Shown here one piece after another: positions 34,526 to 44,245 of a DNA stretch of 64,000 nucleotides (position 1 is the first letter of the stretch; every line of letters starts with the position of its first letter). This DNA comes from Chloroflexi bacterium OHK40. Its GTDB lineage: Bacteria > Chloroflexota > Chloroflexia > Chloroflexales > Chloroflexaceae. The notes beneath the pieces were generated by a model. That model was not told where the DNA came from. It searched no databases and worked only from the letters and a program-made list of their open reading frames with translations. The position numbers and the translations under genes were made by a program. The stretch is taken from the NCBI GenBank assembly GCA_004367505.1, contig SFCB01000201.1, positions 1 through 64,000 on the forward strand, written 5' to 3'.

Positions 34526-35836
34526 ATGCCAACGATGAACGTCCTCCATATCAGTACCAGCGATCTCGCGGGCGGTGCCGCACGGGCGGCCTACCGCCTC
34601 CATACCGGCTTGTGCCGGAGTGGTGTCAGTTCCCGCATGCTGGTTGCCAAAGCGCTCAGTGGCGACCCGACCGTAGCTACGATCGAGGGCGGGCGGGGGT
34701 TGCTTGGCAACCTGCAGGGCAAGCTCCGCGCCCGGCAGATCCGGGCCGACTTTTCGGCCTATACCCGTACCCGTGCGGCTGGCCACGAGCCCTTCAGCGA
34801 CGACCGGAGCCGCTTCGGGGCGGCGCTGGCACGGGCTGCCTCCTCGGCCGACGTTGTAACGCTTCACTGGGTGGCGGGACTGCTGGACTACCAGGCCTTC
34901 TTTTCGGCGCTGCCTTCCTCCATCCCGGTTGCCTGGCGGCTCTCCGACATGAACCCATTTACCGGTGGCTGCCACTACGACGAGGGCTGTGGCCGGTGGG
35001 CAACCGGCTGTGGGGCCTGTCCACAGCTCGGCTCGGCGCGGGCCGATGACCTGTCGCGGCAGGTCTGGCGGCGAAAACAGGCTGCCCTGGCTCAACTCGG
35101 TGCCGGGCGCTTGCGGGTAGTAGCGCTGAATGGCTGGATGGCCGAGCAGGTGCGGCAGAGCCCCTTGTTGGGCCGCTTTGCGGTCACGGTGATCCCCAAC
35201 GGTGTGGATCCTGATGTCTTCGCGCCTCGTGATCGGCGGGCGGCGCGGGATGTGCTCGGCATCCCCCAGGACGCGCGGGTGGTGCTCTTCGTGGCCATGG
35301 CTACGACGAATCGGCGCAAGGGCTTCCGCCTGCTCATCGAGGCCCTGGGAGGCCTGGGTGAGGTGCCGGGCCTCGTGCTTGTCTCGATCGGTCGCTCCCG
35401 GGCGATGCCTGAGCTCGGTCTCCCCCACCTGGCACTCGGCGAGCTGCAACAGGAGCGGCTCCTCTCGCTCGTCTACAGCGCGGCCGACGTGTATGTCATT
35501 CCATCATTACAGGATAATCAGCCCAACACGGTGCTGGAGGCCATGGCCTGTGCGGTGCCGGTGGTCGGGTTCGCTGCCGGCGGTGTCGGCGAGATGGTGC
35601 GCCCGGGGGTAACGGGCGAACTGGTGCCAGTCGGGGATGTGGCCGCCCTCCGCGCTGCGATTGCGACGCTGCTTGCCGATGATCAGCGGCGCCACGCTCT
35701 GGGCGAGCAGGCCCGGGCCACTGTCCTGGCTGAGTATCGGCAGGATGTACAGGTGCAACGCTACCGTGAGCTCTACGCCGAGCTTGTTACCGCCGGTGCC
35801 GGGGCCAGGGCGGCGGCTGTGAGCGTGGTGAGATAA
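34526..35836 (+). CDS. Glycosyltransferase family 4 with Cys-rich insertion (WcaC-like)
   Basis: A 436-residue GT-B enzyme. The N-terminal domain starts NVLHISTSDLAGGAARAAYRLH. The C-terminal donor domain has VIPNGVDPDVFAP, VLFVAMATTNRRKGF and the retaining GT4 motif PSLQDNQPNTVLEAMACAVPVVGF with E-x7-E. In the middle is a cysteine-rich stretch, TGGCHYDEGCGRWATGCGAC, with four regularly spaced Cys, seen in a WcaC-like subgroup and possibly a structural metal site. It should extend a lipid-linked oligosaccharide. Donor sugar unknown. Confidence 0.88.
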   Translation: MPTMNVLHISTSDLAGGAARAAYRLHTGLCRSGVSSRMLVAKALSGDPTVATIEGGRGLLGNLQGKLRARQIRADFSAYTRTRAAGHEPFSDDRSRFGAALARAASSADVVTLHWVAGLLDYQAFFSALPSSIPVAWRLSDMNPFTGGCHYDEGCGRWATGCGACPQLGSARADDLSRQVWRRKQAALAQLGAGRLRVVALNGWMAEQVRQSPLLGRFAVTVIPNGVDPDVFAPRDRRAARDVLGIPQDARVVLFVAMATTNRRKGFRLLIEALGGLGEVPGLVLVSIGRSRAMPELGLPHLALGELQQERLLSLVYSAADVYVIPSLQDNQPNTVLEAMACAVPVVGFAAGGVGEMVRPGVTGELVPVGDVAALRAAIATLLADDQRRHALGEQARATVLAEYRQDVQVQRYRELYAELVTAGAGARAAAVSVVR

Positions 35837-35920
35837 CGGTTTGTTCATCACGAGATGAAACAGGAGACATCCAGCTTTCATTTCCAACGGGTACAAGTTA
35901 GGGTACGATAGTAGGTAGGC

Positions 35921-35926
35921 TATAGT
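35921..35926 (+). promoter_or_regulatory. -10 element upstream of the Wzz/BY-kinase gene
   Basis: TATAGT in GGCTATAGTGTG, 171 bp before the TTG start at 36097, in the largest gap (260 bp) inside this part of the locus. It suggests an internal promoter. Confidence 0.4.
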
Positions 35927-36022
35927 GTGCTCAACCCCCATCCTCCCGTATCGTCGTGCACATATAGCCGAGCCGGGGGGATGTTCCATCGCCGGACAGG
36001 GCCTCGACGAGGTAGTCTGGCT

Positions 36023-36045
36023 AGCCTCACCATCGCGGTGAGGTT
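36023..36045 (+). promoter_or_regulatory. Leader hairpin before the Wzz/BY-kinase gene
   Basis: AGCCTCACC-ATCGC-GGTGAGGTT forms a 9-bp stem (one G-T pair) with a 5-base loop, 51 bp before the start codon. A small palindrome CCTCG-A-CGAGG lies at 36002-36012. There is no T-run. It does not match the cyclic-di-GMP (GEMM) riboswitch core. Confidence 0.4.
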
Positions 36046-36096
36046 AGTTGAGGCTTGCGTCTAAGGCAGCGCTGTCAGTGGAGAAAGGCGACGCTG

Positions 36097-37512
36097 TTGG
36101 AGCTCAAAGACTACATCCGCTTCATCGCGCGATGGTGGTGGTTGTGTGCGCTGGCGGCGGCCATCGGAGCCGTCGGTGCGTATCTGATCACTAGCCGGGA
36201 GACGCGCGTCTACGCGGCGACCACGAAGCTGCTGGTCAATCAGAACCAGGGGCAGTTTGCCCGCCCCACAACCACCTATGACGATCTCCGGACGCGGGAA
36301 CGGCTTGCGCAGACGTACATGGAGCTGCTGCGGTCTCGCCCGGTGATGCAACGCGCTATCGCTAATCTTGGTCTCGAGATGGAGCCCAAGTCGCTTGCGG
36401 GGAGGGTTGCCACCGAAGGCCTGAACGAGACCGAGCTGATCGAGTTAACGGTGCGCGACCCGGACCCGGAGCGGGCGGAGCGCATGGCCGACGCGGTGGT
36501 ACAGGCCTTTCAGGAGTTGGAGCGAGATCTGCTCTCCAACCCGTTCGCCTCGGATTCGAGCCTCGTCGTGATTGAGACGGCTCAGGCCTCCCGGCAGCCA
36601 GTCAGCCCGAATATCAACCGCAGTATGATTATTGCGGCGGTGATCGGCCTGTTCCTGGCGATGCTGCTCGGGTTTCTTCGGGACTATTTCGATGACTCGA
36701 TGGGCGGCGGCGGTGATATGGAACGGCGTACTGGTCTCACCCCGCTCACGACCATCGGGGTCATCAGTGGCGCCAACAAGCTGATCACCCAGCGCGATCC
36801 GTACCACCCCATCGCGGAGCAGTACCGCCTGCTGCGAACCCAGATCGATGCCTTTCCCCTCGGGCGGCCGCTCAAGACCCTTGTGGTGACCAGCCCGCGT
36901 CCCGCCGATGGAAAGACGACCACGGCCGCCAACCTGGCGATCGCCCTGGCGCAGACTGGCCGTTCCGTCATACTTGTCGACGCTGATCTCCGTGCACCGC
37001 GACTCCATCGCCTCTTCGGGCAGGAAAACACAACGGGCCTGGCCCACCTGCTTTCCCATGGCGGAGCCTCCGGTGTCATTAGCACGTTCCTGCGCCCCAC
37101 GAATGTAGAGCGGCTGCGCTTGCTGCCTGCGGGAACCTCGGATGCGCACCCGGCTCAGCTGCTCGGTGGGAGCCACCTGGTTGAGTTGACCGCGGCCCTG
37201 ACGGCCGAGGCCGACATGGTGATCTTCGATACGCCGGCCCTGCTTACGGTCGTGGATCCGGCGCTGATCCTGCGGGCGGCCGATGCGGCGCTGCTGGTGG
37301 TGGGCGCAGGAGTCAGTACGGGCGTTGAGGTGCGCCGGGCGTACGGCGAGCTGCAGCAGCTCAACGCCAATCTGCTGGGCATCCTGCTCAACAAGGCGCG
37401 CATGGCGCACATAGTCAGCCAGTCAGCGCTGGCGCCAATCACAGCCGTCAAGGCGCCGCCTCAGCCCACACGGCTTGGCGCCGAGAATGAGGCGCACAAG
37501 CTGCAGCCTTAG
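36097..37512 (+). CDS. Fused Wzz-type co-polymerase and BY-kinase (CpsD/Wzc-like)
   Basis: A 471-residue protein. A Wzz domain begins LELKDYIRFIARWWW with membrane helices at about 14-33 and about 170-190 flanking an extracellular loop. A cytoplasmic BY-kinase domain follows: Walker A PADGKTTTA with Lys273, Walker A' SVILVDADLRAPRLHRLFG and Walker B ADMVIFDTPALL. Such proteins set polymer chain length and cycle through tyrosine phosphorylation. The C-terminus (RLGAENEAHKLQP) has no tyrosine cluster, so classical tail autophosphorylation looks impossible. I chose TTG 36097 because AAAGG lies 8 bp upstream and the domain starts there. Confidence 0.9.
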   Translation: MELKDYIRFIARWWWLCALAAAIGAVGAYLITSRETRVYAATTKLLVNQNQGQFARPTTTYDDLRTRERLAQTYMELLRSRPVMQRAIANLGLEMEPKSLAGRVATEGLNETELIELTVRDPDPERAERMADAVVQAFQELERDLLSNPFASDSSLVVIETAQASRQPVSPNINRSMIIAAVIGLFLAMLLGFLRDYFDDSMGGGGDMERRTGLTPLTTIGVISGANKLITQRDPYHPIAEQYRLLRTQIDAFPLGRPLKTLVVTSPRPADGKTTTAANLAIALAQTGRSVILVDADLRAPRLHRLFGQENTTGLAHLLSHGGASGVISTFLRPTNVERLRLLPAGTSDAHPAQLLGGSHLVELTAALTAEADMVIFDTPALLTVVDPALILRAADAALLVVGAGVSTGVEVRRAYGELQQLNANLLGILLNKARMAHIVSQSALAPITAVKAPPQPTRLGAENEAHKLQP

Positions 37513-37527
37513 TGCGGAGAACAGCAG

Positions 37528-39075
37528 ATGGATCGTTACTCTCAGCGCCGCCTCTGGGCACTGTTTATCGGCTGCGCCTTACTGTCGGCCTGTAGCAGCG
37601 CGCCGCCGACCGCCGAGCAGGCCGCCCCAACCAGTGAGCCCGTACCGGCGGTCACCGCCGAGGCTCGTACGCCCGCGCCCCAGCCCGCCAGTGCCGGTCT
37701 CCAGAACGGGGTGGTTGTCGTCAACGGGCGTGTGTTGCCGCGTACCAGCGCCGAGCTACTCCTGCCGAGCGGCGCGGTCATCGAAGAGGTGCTTGTCAGC
37801 GAGGGCGACTCTGTGGCCGAAGGCCAGCCGCTGGTACGCCTGGATATGCGCACGATCGAGCTGCGGATCAAAGAGGCGGAGACGAATCTGGCCGAGGCTC
37901 GTGCCGCCTATGAGTTGCTTGTGGCCGACGCAACACCGGCTCAGATGGCACAGGCGTCGGCTCGGATTGAGCAGGCGCGCGCCAATTTACGCCAGGTGAC
38001 GGGCCGGGTCTCTGAGGAAGATATCGCCGCAGCTCGCCAGGAGGTCGAGGCGGCCAGGGCCGCGCTCGATGAACTGCTGGCTGGTCCCAAGGCCGAGGAT
38101 GTGGCGATCGCCCAGTCGGAGGTGGAGCGTACCCAGGCGGAGTTGCGCCGCGTTCGTGATGCGGCCGCAGGCGAGAAGATTCTGGCAGAGTCGCGCGTGG
38201 AGCGGCTCGCCAACGCGCTTCGCGACAGCCAGGCCTACTACGAGCGGGTCTACTGGGATAATCGCCAGCGCTACGGGGAGGGCGAGTTGCCTGCAGAGGC
38301 GGCCGCTAATGAGGCCGCCGCGTTGCGGGCGGTGCAGAATGCTGAGTTGGTGCTGAATGAGGGCCGGATCGAGTTTGAGCAGGCTCAGAAGAATGAGCGT
38401 AACCTGATCGCGGCGGCCGAAGCCGAGGTGGTTGAAGCTGAGGCGCGCCTGCGCCGGCTGCTGGCCCCCCCGGATGCCTCGCGGGTTGCCGATGCCCAGA
38501 GCCGCCTGAGTGCGGCGAACGCCTACCTGGTTCAGCTCTCGGGCCAGGCCCGCGCGGGCGCCATCGAGCTCGCCGAGGCCGAGCTCGCCGAGGCCGAGGC
38601 GGCCTACGCAGGCCTCGTGGCTGACCCGACGACGCCCGAGTTGGCCCTGGCCGAGGCCCGTGTGCATCGGGCTGAGCTCCAGCTTGAGCAGGAGCAGCTG
38701 CGCCGTGAGCAGGCCGTGCTGCTGGCCCCCTTCGCCGGCGTCGTTGCTGATGTGACTGTCGAGCCCGGGATCACGATCGGCGATGCACGGGTGGCCGTGG
38801 TGCTCGCCGATTTTAGCTCCTGGCAGATCGAGACCGATAGCCTGAACGAGCTCAGTGTTGTTCACGTGCGTGAGGGCGATAAGGCCCGGATAACGTTCTT
38901 CGCTCTGCCCGGCTTTGAGATCCCTGGCGTCGTCACCCACATCACGACCATCGGAAAGACGGATTCGCCGAGCGAGCTGACGACAAATTATCGGCTGACC
39001 GTCACGCCGGATTACTGGGATGAGCGGCTGCGCTGGAATATGACCGCGACGGTGGCGATCATCCCGCAGAACTAG
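37528..39075 (+). CDS. Lipoprotein HlyD/AcrA-like membrane fusion (adaptor) protein
   Basis: A 515-residue protein with a lipoprotein signal (LFIGCALLSACSS, lipobox cysteine Cys22). A lipoyl/barrel-sandwich half-motif (SGAVIEEVLVSEGDSVAEGQPLVRLD) is followed by a very long Ala/Glu/Arg-rich coiled coil (about 115-400), and the other half of the lipoyl domain (LLAPFAGVVADVTVEPGITIG) and a beta-barrel end the protein. Adaptors of this type link inner-membrane pumps to outer parts. There is no pump gene beside it, so it probably serves the polysaccharide machinery whose Wzz/BY-kinase gene is 15 bp upstream. GGAGAA lies 8 bp before ATG. Confidence 0.88.
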   Translation: MDRYSQRRLWALFIGCALLSACSSAPPTAEQAAPTSEPVPAVTAEARTPAPQPASAGLQNGVVVVNGRVLPRTSAELLLPSGAVIEEVLVSEGDSVAEGQPLVRLDMRTIELRIKEAETNLAEARAAYELLVADATPAQMAQASARIEQARANLRQVTGRVSEEDIAAARQEVEAARAALDELLAGPKAEDVAIAQSEVERTQAELRRVRDAAAGEKILAESRVERLANALRDSQAYYERVYWDNRQRYGEGELPAEAAANEAAALRAVQNAELVLNEGRIEFEQAQKNERNLIAAAEAEVVEAEARLRRLLAPPDASRVADAQSRLSAANAYLVQLSGQARAGAIELAEAELAEAEAAYAGLVADPTTPELALAEARVHRAELQLEQEQLRREQAVLLAPFAGVVADVTVEPGITIGDARVAVVLADFSSWQIETDSLNELSVVHVREGDKARITFFALPGFEIPGVVTHITTIGKTDSPSELTTNYRLTVTPDYWDERLRWNMTATVAIIPQN

Positions 39076-39109
39076 ACTTTGCCGATTGAAGGCTTCGGCC
39101 ACATTCGCC

Positions 39110-39757
39110 ATGACGATGCAGCAGCTCAAGGGTGGCGTGCGGCCGCTCTATCGCGCCGCCCGCAATCATCTCGATCGGTTGAGTCTCAAGCGCCGGATTG
39201 CCCACGCCCCTCGCCCGCTGCGGTTGGTCATCGGTGCGGGGCGGACCAGCCAGCCCGGCTGGATCGCCACTAACATCCAGCAGTTGAATGTGCTGGTGCC
39301 CGCCGACTGGCGGCGCTACTTCAGAGGGCCGACTGTCGATGCGCTGCTGGCCGAGCACGTCTGGGAGCACCTGACGCTTGATGAGGGGCTCGCGGCAGCT
39401 CGCCTGTGCTTTGCTTATCTTCGGCCCGGCGGCTACCTGCGGCTTGCCGTGCCCGATGGGCTGCACCCCGACCCGGCCTACCGCGAGCATGTGCGACCCC
39501 AGGGAAGTGGTCCAGGCGCCGACGATCATAAGGTGCTATATACTTATCGATCGTTGGGCGCGCTGCTCGCCAGGGCCGGCTTCAGCGTTGAAGCGCTCGA
39601 GTACTTCGATGAGACGGGAGTCTTCCACCATCGGCCCTGGGAGCCTGACGATGGGTTGATCAGGCGCTCGCTACGCTATGACCCCCGCAATCAGGACGGT
39701 CGCCCGACGTACACCTCGCTGCTGGTTGATGCCCGCAAGGGACCGGCGGCGAGCTGA
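39110..39757 (+). CDS. SAM-dependent methyltransferase-like protein (COG4627 type)
   Basis: A 215-residue protein with a shortened Rossmann-like fold: LRLVIGAGRTSQPGW in the place of motif I, DALLAEHVWEHLTLDEGLAAA at the acceptor-strand position and FAYLRPGGYLRLAVPDG afterwards. This layout fits the predicted SAM-dependent methyltransferases common in glycan clusters. The GxGxxG loop is weak (IGAGRTS), so activity is not certain. Start codon choice (ATG 39110, with a TTG at 39086 as alternative) is not backed by a clear ribosome site. It may methylate a sugar of the polymer or cap the chain. Confidence 0.7.
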   Translation: MTMQQLKGGVRPLYRAARNHLDRLSLKRRIAHAPRPLRLVIGAGRTSQPGWIATNIQQLNVLVPADWRRYFRGPTVDALLAEHVWEHLTLDEGLAAARLCFAYLRPGGYLRLAVPDGLHPDPAYREHVRPQGSGPGADDHKVLYTYRSLGALLARAGFSVEALEYFDETGVFHHRPWEPDDGLIRRSLRYDPRNQDGRPTYTSLLVDARKGPAAS

Positions 39758-39771
39758 TGTTCGCCAGGTGA

Positions 39772-40833
<1,062 letters not shown>

Positions 40834-40848
40834 CACCTGGAGTGAGCG

Positions 40849-41742
40849 ATGCAGCCCCCCCGCCTGGAGCACCTGCCGCCGCCACAGAAGACTGGCTGGC
40901 CCTGGACCGACGTCCCGCCCCCGTTGGCGCCAACGATGCCTGACGGTACGCCGTGGCCCCGGATTACTGTTGTAACCCCGTCCTTCAATCAGGCAGGCTT
41001 CCTTGAGGAGACGCTGCGTTCGGTGCTGCTCCAGGGCTACCCGAACCTGGAGTATATCGTGATGGATGGCGGCAGCACCGATGGGAGCGTTGAGATCATC
41101 GAGCGCTACGCTCCCTGGCTCAGCTTCTGGCAGTCCCAGCCGGATGGCGGCCAGTCGGCAGCGATCCGCGCCGGGTTTGCCCGGGCTACCGGCTCGGTGC
41201 TGGCCTGGCTCAACTCCGATGATCGCTACCAGCCCCATGCGCTAGCACGGGTGGGGCGCTTCTTCGCTCGCCATCCACGGGTGGTGTTCGCGACCAGCGA
41301 TGTGAACCATATTGACGCCGCAGGCGGGGTGATCAAGCGTGGCTATGTGGCCGGCCCCGCCTTCGTGATTACCGCCAACATCGGGCTGCACAATATGGTG
41401 CAGCCGGGTTGCTTCTGGCGGCGCGAGACCTATGAGCGGGTGGGGGGTCTGGACCCGTCGTTGCGCTTCTGTATGGACCGGGACCTGTTCCTACGCCTGC
41501 TCCAGGCCGGGCCTGCCCGCCGGATGCCGGGCCCCCCGACCGCCGACTTCCGGCACCACCCCGAGGCGAAGTCGTCGACGATCCGCCATGTGGCCGCAGA
41601 GGAAGGCGAGACGCTGATCGCCCGCTACGGTTCCTGGTACCTGCGCCCGCTGCGACGCCCTCTGGCCCATCTCTGGGAGCTGATGAAGTGGCCGGCGAAG
41701 ACGCGGAGCTGGCTCCATCGTCGCTGGGGCGTTGAGCTCTAG
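40849..41742 (+). CDS. Glycosyltransferase family 2
   Basis: A 297-residue GT-A enzyme with a 35-residue Pro-rich N-terminal extension. Motifs ITVVTPSFNQAGFLEETLRSVL, MDGGSTDGS, the metal site LNSDDRY and the acceptor stretch FCMDRDLFLRLLQAG are visible. This is the WcaA/EpsE-like subgroup. It is separated from the epimerase gene by 15 bp and ends 91 bp before the next start. Donor unknown. Confidence 0.87.
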   Translation: MQPPRLEHLPPPQKTGWPWTDVPPPLAPTMPDGTPWPRITVVTPSFNQAGFLEETLRSVLLQGYPNLEYIVMDGGSTDGSVEIIERYAPWLSFWQSQPDGGQSAAIRAGFARATGSVLAWLNSDDRYQPHALARVGRFFARHPRVVFATSDVNHIDAAGGVIKRGYVAGPAFVITANIGLHNMVQPGCFWRRETYERVGGLDPSLRFCMDRDLFLRLLQAGPARRMPGPPTADFRHHPEAKSSTIRHVAAEEGETLIARYGSWYLRPLRRPLAHLWELMKWPAKTRSWLHRRWGVEL

Positions 41743-41833
41743 GGGTGCTCCGTTGACCGGGCGCCGCCGGTTGCTGTTCCCCCAGACGCCCCGACGCCCA
41801 TCGCTGGGACGCGGGAGAAGGGATGTACACGTT

Positions 41834-43093
41834 ATGCCTGGCAGTACGTTGAAGCAGCAGCTGCGCCGCCTGCGCGTGGTACGCTACACCATGGCCCCAC
41901 AGGTGCGGCAGGTTGCCTTCGCGTGGCGCCGCTTGCGGGCCGAGCGAGCACGTTTTACACCGGTTGATGACCTGAAGCTCCTCGCGACCGAGCGCGGCTG
42001 GCCATACACCACACTGGCGCCGCCCTCCGTCCAGCAGGCGCTGCCCTCCAGGGCTGTCCCCGAAGACGCGAGCCTGCTCCTGCGGCGCGGTGTGGCCTTC
42101 GCCCGGTTGCACGATCAGCATGTGCAGAAGGGCGTGGATCAGGTCGAACAGCTCTGGTTTGCGAATCTGGCAGCCGTTACACGCTATCCCATCGCTGAGA
42201 CGTTTACCTGCGAGGTCCCGGGCGTGATGATCCAGGCGCCGGATGGCGCCGTGGTGACCGACCGCTTCGAGGCCCTCATTCAGTCGTCGCGCCTGGATTG
42301 GGATCGGGTGATGATGCCGCGTGTGCCGACCGGGCCGCCTGTTTCCGGGCTTGCCCTCTCGCTGCTCGGCTGGTCGGTGCAGAACTATAGCCACTGGCTG
42401 GTAGACATTCTGCCGCGCACGATGCCGGTGCGTGAACGATTGAGCGAGTTGCGCCTGCTCGTGCCTGCCACCCTCAAGCGCCACCACCGCGAGAGCCTGG
42501 CGTTGCTCGGGGTGGCCCCGGAACAGTTGGTACCGCTGGCGCCCGGGTGGCACCGCCTTGAGCGGCTGCTGATCAGCCATACCGCTCAGCGCCTGATGCT
42601 GCCGAGCCGGGCGCACCTGATCGCCCTGCGCGATGCGCTCTGGGCAGCTGCTTTCGGTGGGGAAGCTCGCCCCACGCCCTGGCGCCACGTCTTTGTGAGC
42701 CGCGCCCGAACTGGCCGGCACATCCTGAACGAGGACGCATTGCTGCCAATCCTGCGCGAGTACGGGGTGGAAGTTGTGTTTGGCGAAGAGTTGAGCCTGC
42801 GTGAGCAGATCCGGCTCTTTGCCGAGACGAAGGTGCTGATCGGGCCTCACGGCTCCGGTCTGAACAATAGTCTCTTTATGCCTTCGGGCGGGAAGCTGCT
42901 GGAGATCTACAATCCCCTGCGCTGGAACTATTGTGTGCGCAATGTCGCCAACACCCTTGGTCATCTACACTGGTACCTCTTCGGTGAGCCGGGGGACGGC
43001 CCCAGCTTTAACTTCCGCGTCGATCCGAAGAAGTTCGCAAAGTTTCTCGCCTATGCCTTTGAACGCGACACGGTGCTCGAAGACCGCTACTAG
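41834..43093 (+). CDS. Glycosyltransferase 61 (DUF563) family protein
   Basis: A 419-residue protein with the DUF563/GT61 features: GWSVQNYSHWLVDILPRTMPVRERL with the conserved NYxHWL, HVFVSRARTGRHILNED, EVVFGEELSLREQIRLFAETKVLIGPHGSGLNN and PSGGKLLEIYNPLRWN. GT61 members include plant xylan arabinosyltransferases and bacterial EPS proteins. Its exact donor is not known. ATG 41834 is used instead of the tracked 41732 because the upstream part is Arg-rich and non-domain-like. No membrane helix. Confidence 0.85.
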   Translation: MPGSTLKQQLRRLRVVRYTMAPQVRQVAFAWRRLRAERARFTPVDDLKLLATERGWPYTTLAPPSVQQALPSRAVPEDASLLLRRGVAFARLHDQHVQKGVDQVEQLWFANLAAVTRYPIAETFTCEVPGVMIQAPDGAVVTDRFEALIQSSRLDWDRVMMPRVPTGPPVSGLALSLLGWSVQNYSHWLVDILPRTMPVRERLSELRLLVPATLKRHHRESLALLGVAPEQLVPLAPGWHRLERLLISHTAQRLMLPSRAHLIALRDALWAAAFGGEARPTPWRHVFVSRARTGRHILNEDALLPILREYGVEVVFGEELSLREQIRLFAETKVLIGPHGSGLNNSLFMPSGGKLLEIYNPLRWNYCVRNVANTLGHLHWYLFGEPGDGPSFNFRVDPKKFAKFLAYAFERDTVLEDRY

Positions 43094-43113
43094 CCGCCGA
43101 CAAGCGATCTCCT

Positions 43114-44196
43114 ATGGCTGCATTGCCCCGCATCACGTTTGGAATCATCGTGCTGAATGGCGAGCCGTTCACACGCTATAACTTGCGGGCCCTCTATCCC
43201 TTTGCCGCCCAGATCATTGTGGTAGAGGGCGCGAGCCCCCACGCGGCAAGCAGTGCTACCCCCGATGGCCACTCGGTTGATGGGACGCTCGCCGTGCTGC
43301 GGCGCTTCCAGCAGGAAGAGGATCCCGAGGGCAAGCTGCTGGTGGTGACAGCCGAGGACGAGGGCCATCCGAATGGTTTCTGGCCCGGGGAGAAGGACGA
43401 GATGAGCCGGGCCTATGCCGCTCGCGCTACCGGCGACTGGCTCTGGCAGATTGATATCGATGAGTTCTACCAGCCCGCTGAGATGGCGCGGGTCTGTGCG
43501 ATGCTCGCCAACAACCCGGCCCTTGCGACGGTCTCGTTCCGGACCCTGACCTTCTGGGGTGGGCTCACCTATCACGTCGATGGCTGGTTCCTACGCCACC
43601 GCCGCGAGGAGCAGTTTCATCGGCTCTTCCGCTGGGGCCCCGGCTATACCTATGCAACCCATCGCCCGCCGACAGTGCTCGACCCCCAGGGAGTGAACCT
43701 GCGCAAGCTCGGTTGGAAGCAGGGCTACGATCTGGCCCGCGAGGAGGGGATCTTCCTCTACCACTATTCGCTGGTCTTCCCGTTTCAGGTGCAGCGTAAA
43801 GGCGACTACTACAGTTCCTACTTCAAGCGTAGCCCCGATTGGGCTGCCAGCACGTATATGACCCTCGCCCGCCCCTTCCGCGTCCATGCGGTGCATCGCT
43901 ACCCTAGCTGGCTCGACCAGTACCGTGGGAGCCATCCCCCGGCGGTGCTCGCGATGTGGGAGGATGTGCGCGCCGGCGTGTTTCCGCACATCCAGATTCG
44001 GCAGACCTCTGATGTGGATCAGCTGCTGGCCTCACCGCGCTACCGCCTGGGCCGGTTGGGGTTGAAACTCAGCGGCCACGTGATCTATGGTCTGCGCCGG
44101 TCTGCGCTCCGCGCCTTCCGCAAACTGCCGCCGCCGACCCAGCAGTTCCTCAAGCACCACGTGCCGGTTCTCCACCGGCTGGCCACGGCTACCTGA
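43114..44196 (+). CDS. Glycosyltransferase family 2-like protein
   Basis: A 360-residue protein with a GT-A-like start (ITFGIIVLNGEPFTRYNLRALYPF), VVEGAS and the metal-binding motif WLWQIDIDEFYQ, followed by WPG-rich and WGG-rich segments. This is the glycosyltransferase-92/GT2-like type often seen in exopolysaccharide loci, where a shortened nucleotide domain is combined with a long aromatic C-terminal half (HYSLVFPFQVQRKGDYYSSY). Activity and donor are not proven. It starts 20 bp after the GT61 gene and is followed by an AsnB-like gene. Confidence 0.75.
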   Translation: MAALPRITFGIIVLNGEPFTRYNLRALYPFAAQIIVVEGASPHAASSATPDGHSVDGTLAVLRRFQQEEDPEGKLLVVTAEDEGHPNGFWPGEKDEMSRAYAARATGDWLWQIDIDEFYQPAEMARVCAMLANNPALATVSFRTLTFWGGLTYHVDGWFLRHRREEQFHRLFRWGPGYTYATHRPPTVLDPQGVNLRKLGWKQGYDLAREEGIFLYHYSLVFPFQVQRKGDYYSSYFKRSPDWAASTYMTLARPFRVHAVHRYPSWLDQYRGSHPPAVLAMWEDVRAGVFPHIQIRQTSDVDQLLASPRYRLGRLGLKLSGHVIYGLRRSALRAFRKLPPPTQQFLKHHVPVLHRLATAT

Positions 44197-44245
44197 GGCT
44201 GTGGCGGCTCCTAGCGCTGGGGCTGGCCCCGGCTTACCCGATTCT

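Noticed and set aside
36002-36045. Cyclic-di-GMP riboswitch before the Wzz/BY-kinase gene
   Set aside because: There is a good hairpin, but the GEMM core sequence (GCACAGGGCAAACC-type) is absent.
41369-42964. 531-codon minus-strand ORF opposite the GT2 and GT61-like genes
   Set aside because: Repetitive Gln/His/Arg-rich product without a domain; both plus-strand genes are well supported.
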